Shown piece after piece: positions 6,352-10,627 of a DNA stretch of 10,627 bases. The notes under the pieces are model-generated. The model did not search any database. It was not told the origin of the DNA and saw nothing but the letters and a program-made list of their open reading frames with translations. A program made the translations under genes and the position numbers. The stretch covers positions 1 to 10,627 of the forward strand of contig JAFSIU010000146.1 in the NCBI GenBank assembly GCA_017439615.1, in the 5' to 3' direction. Every line of letters begins with the position of its first letter. Position 1 is the first letter of the stretch. This DNA comes from Bacillota bacterium. GTDB taxonomy: Bacteria; Bacillota; Dehalobacteriia; UBA4068.

Positions 6352-7836
6352 TTATTTGTGATAAAGCTTTTTGGTCTGATATCTCGGCTCGCAGGTGAGA
6401 TTGACACCGAGCTTGCGGAAGACATTTTCATCGACCTCAGACAAAATAACTGAGGAATGAACCTCGCAATCACGCAGCTTGGGAATCTGCTGCAGAGCAA
6501 GAGCCGCGGTTTTGTCAGTTGCGGCACAGATGGATAGTGCAAGCAGGATCTCATCTGTATGCAGACGGGGATTCTGATTGCCAAGATAATGTGTTTTCAG
6601 TTTTTGAATGGGTTCGATAACAGAGGGTGCAATAAGTTGGATCCTGTCATCAATACCTGCACTGTATTTCAAAGCATTGAGCAGCATTGCAGAGCTAGCA
6701 CCGAGCAGTTCGGAGGTTTTACCGGTGATTATCATACCATCGGACATCTCAATAGCTGCAGCAGGCTCTCCCTGACGCTCAGCGACCTCCATAGCAGCTC
6801 TGGCAACTGCACGGTCGGTAATCGCAAGTCCTGCCTGCTTCATCAACAATTCTATTTTGAAAACAGAAGTACCGTCTGCAAGACCTTTGCGCTGCTTGCA
6901 CATTTCATTATAATAGCGACGGAGTATTTCCTCCTGAGCAGCCTCAATGCAGGCTTCATCATCAAAAATACAATTTCCTGCCATATTGACACCCATATCG
7001 GTGGGAGATTTATAAGGGCAGGAGCCGAAGATCTGTGCAAAGGTGGCATCAAGCACAGGAAATATCTCGACATCGCGGTTATAATTGACTGTGGTTTTGC
7101 CATAGGCTTCCAGATGGAAGGGATCGATCATATTGACATCATTGAGATCAGCCGTGGCAGCCTCATAGGCAAGATTGACAGGATGCTTCAAGGGCAGATT
7201 CCAGATGGGAAAGGTTTCATACTTGGCATAACCGGCTTTGATATTGCGCTTGTTCTCATGATAAAGCTGAGAAAGGCAGGTTGCCATTTTGCCGCTGCCG
7301 GGACCGGGAGCGGTAACAACGACCAGAGAATGAGAGGTCTCGATATATTCATTACGGCCAAAGCCGTCATCGCTGACGATGAGCGGAATATCATAGGGAT
7401 AGCCCTCGATAGGATAATGGCGGAAAACACGAATACCCAAAGCCTCCAGACGCTTTTGGAAAGCAACAGCAGAAGCCTGTCCGCTGAATTGTGTCAGCAC
7501 AACAGATCCGACATAAAGCCCAAAGCTGCGGAAGGCATCGATCAGTCGCAGGGTATCAGCATCATATGTAATGCCGAGATCGCCGCGAAGCTTATTCTTC
7601 TCGATATCTGTCGCGCTCACAACAATGATTATCTCTGCATCATCCTTGAGCTGCATCAACATTTTCATTTTACTATCGGGCTTGAAGCCTGGCAAAACAC
7701 GGGAAGCATGATAGTCATCAAAAAGCTTGCCGCCAAACTCCAGATAGAGCTTGCCGCCAAGTTGTGCAATGCGTTCTTTGATGCAGGCAGACTGCATATT
7801 GAGATATTTATCATTATCAAAACCAAGCCTTTTCAT
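6352..7836 (-). CDS. DUF1846 family protein
   Basis: The 494-residue soluble protein matches DUF1846 (PF08903) end to end. It opens with GFDNDKYLNMQS, then QLGGKLYLEFGGKLFDDYHASRVLPGF, IIIVVSATDIEKNK, HYPIEGYPYDIPLI, and a Gly-rich APGPGSGK loop at about 176-183. The length is usual for the family. Structures exist for relatives but I know of no settled biochemical role; the Gly-rich loop resembles a nucleotide-binding loop without fitting the strict Walker A spacing. The frame is open to a GTG at 7842, but GGAGG (7844-7848) lies only 1 base from that codon. The same site is 7 bases from the ATG at 7836, so 7836 is the start and agrees with the family N-terminus. A long open frame on the opposite strand (6559-7866) is a shadow. 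The gene is monocistronic, with its own promoter and a shared terminator. Confidence 0.93.
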   Translation of the reverse strand: MKRLGFDNDKYLNMQSACIKERIAQLGGKLYLEFGGKLFDDYHASRVLPGFKPDSKMKMLMQLKDDAEIIIVVSATDIEKNKLRGDLGITYDADTLRLIDAFRSFGLYVGSVVLTQFSGQASAVAFQKRLEALGIRVFRHYPIEGYPYDIPLIVSDDGFGRNEYIETSHSLVVVTAPGPGSGKMATCLSQLYHENKRNIKAGYAKYETFPIWNLPLKHPVNLAYEAATADLNDVNMIDPFHLEAYGKTTVNYNRDVEIFPVLDATFAQIFGSCPYKSPTDMGVNMAGNCIFDDEACIEAAQEEILRRYYNEMCKQRKGLADGTSVFKIELLMKQAGLAITDRAVARAAMEVAERQGEPAAAIEMSDGMIITGKTSELLGASSAMLLNALKYSAGIDDRIQLIAPSVIEPIQKLKTHYLGNQNPRLHTDEILLALSICAATDKTAALALQQIPKLRDCEVHSSVILSEVDENVFRKLGVNLTCEPRYQTKKLYHK

Positions 7837-7864
7837 GACCACACCTCCATATTTTCCTTAGCAT

Positions 7865-7894
7865 AACATACCACAAAAACACAGCAAAAGTCAA
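7865..7894 (-). promoter_or_regulatory. promoter of the DUF1846 gene
   Basis: Read on the minus strand, TTGACT (7894-7889) is followed after 18 bases by TATGTT (7870-7865). A TG one base before the -10 box makes it an extended -10. It lies just downstream of the ferredoxin terminator and ends 29 bases before the start codon. Confidence 0.6.
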
Positions 7895-7915
7895 TGCAAA
7901 ACGCCATATAAATGC

Positions 7916-7941
7916 AAAAGCGGCGGGAAACCGCCGCTTTT
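7916..7941 (-). terminator. intrinsic terminator of the HMA-ferredoxin operon
   Basis: An 11-base-pair perfect stem AAAAGCGGCGG (7916-7926) / CCGCCGCTTTT (7931-7941) has a 4-base loop. On the minus strand it ends in TTTT then a T-rich stretch, 16 bases after the ferredoxin stop. The symmetric A4/T4 ends mean it could also stop plus-strand transcription, but no plus-strand gene leads into it. Confidence 0.85.
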
Positions 7942-7957
7942 ATGAAATATTCAAAAA

Positions 7958-8128
7958 TTATTCTGCATCGGGAGCGCCGACAGGGCAGATATCCTTGCAG
8001 TTACCGCAGTCAATGCATTTGTCAGCATCGATAACATAGATGCCATCGCCTTCAGTGATGCATTCTTCGGGGCATTCAGCAGCGCAAGCACCGCATGCAA
8101 TGCAGGTATCATCAATTACAAAAGCCAT
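7958..8128 (-). CDS. 2[4Fe-4S] ferredoxin, clostridial type
   Basis: The 56-residue product is a short bacterial ferredoxin. Two cluster motifs are complete: C9-x2-C12-x2-C15-x3-C19-P and C38-x2-C41-x2-C44-x3-C48-P. The characteristic IACGACAAECP and CIDCGNCKDICP phrases are present. It would carry electrons at low potential in the cytoplasm of an anaerobe, for example for pyruvate:ferredoxin oxidoreductase or hydrogenase; the partner cannot be told from here. The protein has the family's usual length (about 55). One oddity is a ninth Cys at position 23, where most relatives have a small or hydrophobic residue. AGGAGG (8138-8143) lies 9 bases before the ATG. It is 51 bases downstream of the HMA gene on the same strand, with no terminator between, and is followed by a strong terminator. 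Confidence 0.95.
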   Translation of the reverse strand: MAFVIDDTCIACGACAAECPEECITEGDGIYVIDADKCIDCGNCKDICPVGAPDAE

Positions 8129-8179
8129 TTTTCTCATCCTCCTATGTTTAACTTTATAATTGCCGCCGGGAAGCGGAAA

Positions 8180-8416
8180 TTAACCAACTGTGAAGCCTTC
8201 TTCTTCGATAGCCTTCTTGACTTCGTCAAGAGTGGTCTCATCATTCAGGCAAAAAGAAACCAATCCAAGTTCCAGATTAACAGTGATGTGAAAAACTCCG
8301 CCAAGATCAGCAAGAGCATCTTCAACAGCCTTTTTGCAATGTCCGCAGCTCATACCTGAAACAGGCAAGGTGATGATAGCTTCATTATGCTCATGGCAGC
8401 CGCAATCTTTGCACAT
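8180..8416 (-). CDS. heavy-metal-associated (HMA) domain protein, CopZ-like
   Basis: The 78-residue protein has one HMA fold (PF00403) at about residues 13-77. The metal-binding loop G-M22-S-C24-G-H-C27 lies after the first strand, and the C-terminal IEEEGF phrase is typical. Such proteins bind Cu(I) or other soft metals and hand them to P-type ATPases or regulators. An unusual short N-terminal extension, M-C-x2-C-x-C-H-x-H, adds three Cys and two His. The frame is open to an ATG at 8437, but that longer version would run through AAGGAGGT (8423-8430). This site lies 6 bases before the ATG at 8416, so I take 8416. It is the first gene of a two-gene unit with ferredoxin and is divergent from htrA. 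No copper ATPase or regulator gene is in the window, so the metal is unknown. Confidence 0.9.
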   Translation of the reverse strand: MCKDCGCHEHNEAIITLPVSGMSCGHCKKAVEDALADLGGVFHITVNLELGLVSFCLNDETTLDEVKKAIEEEGFTVG

Positions 8417-8435
8417 ATTCTTACCTCCTTTTTCC

Positions 8436-8454
8436 ATTTAAATTGAGTTTAAAT
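8436..8454. promoter_or_regulatory. operator-like inverted repeat in the HMA gene leader
   Basis: ATTTAAA (8436-8442) and TTTAAAT (8448-8454) are perfect inverted arms around the 5-base spacer TTGAG. The element lies between the predicted transcription start (about 8462) and the ribosome site of the HMA gene. This is a position where a repressor could block transcription. All arms are A/T, so chance is a real alternative. Confidence 0.35.
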
Positions 8455-8468
8455 GAAATAATAAAATT

Positions 8469-8496
8469 ATTGTATCATATATTTTCAAAATAGCAA
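8469..8496 (-). promoter_or_regulatory. promoter of the HMA-ferredoxin operon
   Basis: On the minus strand, TTGCTA (8496-8491) is followed after 16 bases by TACAAT (8474-8469). TG one base before the -10 box makes it extended. A start near 8462 gives a leader of about 45 bases to the ATG at 8416. Confidence 0.6.
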
Positions 8497-8536
8497 CCTG
8501 TTTTTAGGCAAATATTCGGCAAGGGCATAAAAACTC

Positions 8537-8565
8537 TTGAATAAAAAAAACTGCCATGATACCAT
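8537..8565 (+). promoter_or_regulatory. promoter of htrA-rlmH
   Basis: TTGAAT (8537-8542) is followed 17 bases later by TACCAT (8560-8565), with TG one base before it (8557-8558). An alternative -10, CATAAT at 8563-8568, fits the hexamer better but has a 20-base spacer. The site is back-to-back with the HMA promoter, with 40 bases between the two -35 boxes. Confidence 0.5.
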
Positions 8566-8621
8566 AATATCAACAAAGAACACAATATAGGCAGCCCGAA
8601 CCAAAAAGGAGGAATCAAAAA

Positions 8622-9926
8622 ATGGCTGAATATTATGAAGGCGGATATCATCAAAATGATTATTATACAAAACCCAAAAAGCATTTCCCTTGGGCTATAG
8701 TTCTTCTGCTTATGCTTTTTTCTGCAGTTGGCGGAGGTTTCTTTTCATACTATCTCACAGAAGGCAGAATTGCAGAGCAAACAGCCATAATGCAGGCGCA
8801 GATCGATGAACTCAATGCCAAAGCAGAAAATGCTCAGAATAATATCATCACAGATACCGAAGGAGCGACCATCATCAACACCACACAGATGATGCTCACC
8901 CCCGAGGCAATGGAACAATTGCTGGCTACCGAAGGCAGTGAAAATGTCATTGACCTGATTTACGGCGAGGTTTCTTCGATATATAATAATGTCAGCACTT
9001 CTGTCGTCGGCATTTCAAATATCATTCGCTATACATCATTTTATAACGGCTTCGGCATGTTCAACAAAGACACTAATCAGACTCAGGAAATCGAACAATC
9101 CACAGGCTCCGGAGTTATCTATACCTCTGATGGCTATATTGTTACCAACTATCATGTTATCGAAGGTGCGGATCGACTGCAGGTAACCCTGGCAGACGGC
9201 AGCGTGGAAGAGGCCTCTGTTATCGGTTTTGACCAGAGAACAGACCTTGCGCTCATCAAAATCGAACGTAAGAACCTGCCCGCAGCCAAATTCGGCAGCT
9301 CTGCCACTGCACAGGTCGGCGACTTTGCTATGGCCATCGGTAATCCCGGCGGCGAAACCTTCTCACGTTCTCTCACCACAGGCACTATCAGCGGCCTGAA
9401 CCGAGTTGTTACCACCAGCGAAGGCCTGCAGCTTTCCATGATACAAACAGATGCAGCCATCAATCCCGGCAATTCCGGCGGCGCTCTTGTCAACAGCCGC
9501 GGTGAAGTCATCGGCATCAACACAGTCAAAATCTCCAGCACCGATTATGAAGGTATGGGTTTTGCCATTCCCACTGACACTATGGAAGAGATCGTTTCCG
9601 ACCTTATGCTTTATCAGAAGGTTATCCGTCCTGCACTTGGTATTTCTATGCTGCGCGATATTGACAGCATCTTTGCAGAATATAATCGACTGAAAGTTGA
9701 TTATGGTGTACTCATCTCCCCCATCGAAGGCGGGGCTGCTGCAAGCGCAGGATTGCAGACTTATGATATTATCACTGCTATCGATGGCGAAAAAATCACA
9801 TCTTCCTCACAGCTGCAGAATATCATTTTTGAACATCAGATCGGTGATACTGTTCAGGTCTCAATATATCGCTATACCACCGAACAAATTCTTGATATCA
9901 ATGTTACGCTCGGAGAATTGGAATAA
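8622..9926 (+). CDS. htrA: HtrA/DegP-family membrane-anchored serine protease
   Basis: The 434-residue protein has a short cytoplasmic N-terminus, one membrane anchor (about 23-44) and a likely short coiled-coil linker (about 47-75). A trypsin-like S1C protease domain (about 115-315) and one C-terminal PDZ domain (about 335-430) follow. The catalytic triad is complete: His178 in TNYHV, Asp208 in RTDLAL, and Ser285 in NPGNSGGAL. This layout is that of Gram-positive HtrA proteins, which degrade or refold damaged proteins outside the membrane. The N-terminus is Tyr-rich (AEYYEGGYHQNDYY). AAGGAGG (8606-8612) lies 9 bases before the ATG. rlmH follows after 2 bases, an arrangement known from other Bacillota such as Bacillus subtilis and streptococci. 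Stress control is common for the family, but no CtsR or CssR site is recognisable here. Confidence 0.95.
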   Translation: MAEYYEGGYHQNDYYTKPKKHFPWAIVLLLMLFSAVGGGFFSYYLTEGRIAEQTAIMQAQIDELNAKAENAQNNIITDTEGATIINTTQMMLTPEAMEQLLATEGSENVIDLIYGEVSSIYNNVSTSVVGISNIIRYTSFYNGFGMFNKDTNQTQEIEQSTGSGVIYTSDGYIVTNYHVIEGADRLQVTLADGSVEEASVIGFDQRTDLALIKIERKNLPAAKFGSSATAQVGDFAMAIGNPGGETFSRSLTTGTISGLNRVVTTSEGLQLSMIQTDAAINPGNSGGALVNSRGEVIGINTVKISSTDYEGMGFAIPTDTMEEIVSDLMLYQKVIRPALGISMLRDIDSIFAEYNRLKVDYGVLISPIEGGAAASAGLQTYDIITAIDGEKITSSSQLQNIIFEHQIGDTVQVSIYRYTTEQILDINVTLGELE

Positions 9927-9928
9927 GT

Positions 9929-10408
9929 ATGAAGATTACTGTTTTATGCGTAGGCAAGCTCAAGGAAAGCTATCTGCGTGAAGCCATCGCCGAATACCAG
10001 AAAAGGCTCGGCGCTTATGCCAAAACGGAGATAATCGAGATCCCTGATGAAAAATGCCCCGAACGCATTTCCCAGGCTGAAAAGCAAAAAATCATTCAGA
10101 CAGAAGGAGCAGGGCTTGTTGCCCTGCTCCCTGCTGATGCTTTTGTTATCGCTCTGGATATCTGCGGCAAGAATATCAGCTCCGAGGAATTTGCCGAGCT
10201 TTTTGCTGCCAAAATGCTCAGCGGCAAAAGTCATTTCGTGTTCATCATCGGCGGCTCATTGGGACTTTCGGAACAGGTTCTGCAAAGAGCCGATTTCCGC
10301 CTCTCCTTCGGCAAAATGACATATCCTCATCAGCTTATGCGTCTGATCCTGACAGAACAGATATATCGCGCTTTCAAGATCAATGCACATGAACCATATC
10401 ACAAATAA
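9929..10408 (+). CDS. rlmH: 23S rRNA (pseudouridine1915-N3)-methyltransferase RlmH
   Basis: The 159-residue product has the exact family length and is full-length. It opens MKITVLCVGKLKE. The SAM-binding trefoil-knot (SPOUT) parts are visible as VIALDICGK (73-81), FIIGGSLGLS (105-114) and TYPHQLMRLILTEQIYRAFKI (131-151). The protein ends in the conserved EPYHK. RlmH works as a dimer and methylates pseudouridine 1915 in helix 69 of 23S rRNA on assembled 70S ribosomes. The ATG follows the htrA stop by 2 bases. Only a weak GGA (9920-9922) precedes it at 6 bases, so translation probably depends on coupling to htrA. A perfect 10-base-pair inverted repeat lies inside the gene (10106-10130). Confidence 0.96.
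   Translation: MKITVLCVGKLKESYLREAIAEYQKRLGAYAKTEIIEIPDEKCPERISQAEKQKIIQTEGAGLVALLPADAFVIALDICGKNISSEEFAELFAAKMLSGKSHFVFIIGGSLGLSEQVLQRADFRLSFGKMTYPHQLMRLILTEQIYRAFKINAHEPYHK
10106..10130 (+). repeat. GC-rich inverted repeat inside rlmH
   Basis: GGAGCAGGGC (10106-10115) and GCCCTGCTCC (10121-10130) are perfect complements around a TTGTT loop. It encodes the region near EGAGLVALL. It has no T run, so it is not an intrinsic terminator; it may simply be an mRNA hairpin. Confidence 0.6.
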
Positions 10409-10460
10409 AAAGAATTCCTCGATATGGTCGCTGCTCGTAAAACAGTTATTTTTATGCGCT

Positions 10461-10499
10461 AACCCCTGCATCAGATATTTGCTGCAGGGGTTATTTGTT
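10461..10499 (+). terminator. intrinsic terminator of htrA-rlmH
   Basis: A perfect 10-base-pair stem AACCCCTGCA (10461-10470) / TGCAGGGGTT (10483-10492) has a 12-base loop and is followed by ATTTGTT. The T tract is interrupted, so termination may be moderate. It lies 52 bases after the rlmH stop. Confidence 0.78.
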
Positions 10500-10563
10500 C
10501 AGGACTTTGGTTCTGTTTCTGCAGTTATTTTAATGAAAGAGTAAATTTTGTATTTGTATTTGC

Positions 10564-10599
10564 AGGGGGCCAGGGGAATCGCGAACCCTTAGGCCCCCT
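10564..10599. repeat. GC-rich hairpin at the left end of the edge repeat
   Basis: AGGGGGCC (10564-10571) pairs perfectly with GGCCCCCT (10592-10599). Inside it, AGGG (10572-10575) pairs with CCCT (10586-10589), leaving only a two-base bulge. The right arm is the first unit of the tandem repeat. This GC-rich block stands out against the A/T-rich DNA before it. Confidence 0.65.
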
Positions 10600-10627
10600 T
10601 GCGAACCCTTAGGCCCCCTTGCAACCC
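10581..10627. repeat. 20-base tandem repeat running off the window
   Basis: Two perfect adjacent copies of GCGAACCCTTAGGCCCCCTT occupy 10581-10600 and 10601-10620. GCAACCC (10621-10627) looks like a third, slightly varied copy cut by the window edge. There are no spacers between units, so this is not a CRISPR array. The total copy number cannot be seen. Confidence 0.85.

Noticed and set aside
6559..7866. A 435-codon open frame on the plus strand opposite the DUF1846 gene
   Set aside because: The minus-strand frame matches DUF1846 throughout and has a ribosome site and promoter. The plus-strand frame has neither, and its product looks like no family I know, so it is a shadow.
8503..8513. TTTTTAGGCAAAT between htrA and the HMA gene as a manganese or iron regulator box
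   Set aside because: Only one half-site resembling such boxes is present; the inverted partner is missing.
10581..10627. CRISPR array
   Set aside because: The 20-base units abut directly with no spacer DNA between them.

Overview
The window looks like chromosomal DNA from a low-to-moderate GC Bacillota, most likely an anaerobic gut-type clostridium or relative. The grounds are strong AGGAGG-type ribosome sites before nearly every gene, tRNA genes with encoded CCA, a DUF1846 protein, a clostridial 2[4Fe-4S] ferredoxin, a copper-amine-oxidase-type stalk protein, a DUF4358 lipoprotein, and an htrA-rlmH pair. Assignment below phylum is inference. I see no phage genes, transposase, CRISPR array or rRNA.

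Layout, left to right. A small tRNA operon (Met-CAT, Glu-TTC) has a consensus promoter and an intrinsic terminator (1-295). An AT-rich gap of about 450 bases leads to a secreted stalk-domain/propeller-like protein (747-1688) with its own terminator. A small YdcZ-type DMT transporter lies on the minus strand (1774-2211). Next come a VanZ-like membrane protein (2350-3027) and a DUF4358 lipoprotein (3104-3655), which ends in a strong terminator. An MBOAT O-acyltransferase (3748-5127) and a DHHW/AlgX-like protein (5143-6258) form a tight two-gene operon ending in a bidirectional terminator. On the minus strand are a DUF1846 protein (6352-7836), and then an HMA-domain metal-binding protein (8180-8416) transcribed together with a short ferredoxin (7958-8128). 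Divergent from these, htrA (8622-9926) and rlmH (9929-10408) form an operon with a terminator. The right edge carries a GC-rich hairpin and a perfect 20-base tandem repeat that runs off the window.

How the genes fit together. The lipoprotein, MBOAT and DHHW genes form a plausible envelope module that acylates a surface polymer: the MBOAT protein moves an acyl group across the membrane and the DHHW protein works outside. The HMA protein and ferredoxin share a promoter and terminator, suggesting linked metal/Fe-S roles. HtrA (envelope quality control) and RlmH (ribosome maturation) are coupled by a 2-base gap. For four genes the longest open frame overstates the start; Shine-Dalgarno placement supports shorter starts at 2211(-), 2350(+), 7836(-) and 8416(-).

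Most of the region is ordinary housekeeping and envelope DNA. The parts most worth a second look are the DUF4358/MBOAT/DHHW module, the HMA-ferredoxin operon with its operator-like inverted repeat, and the repeat at the right edge.
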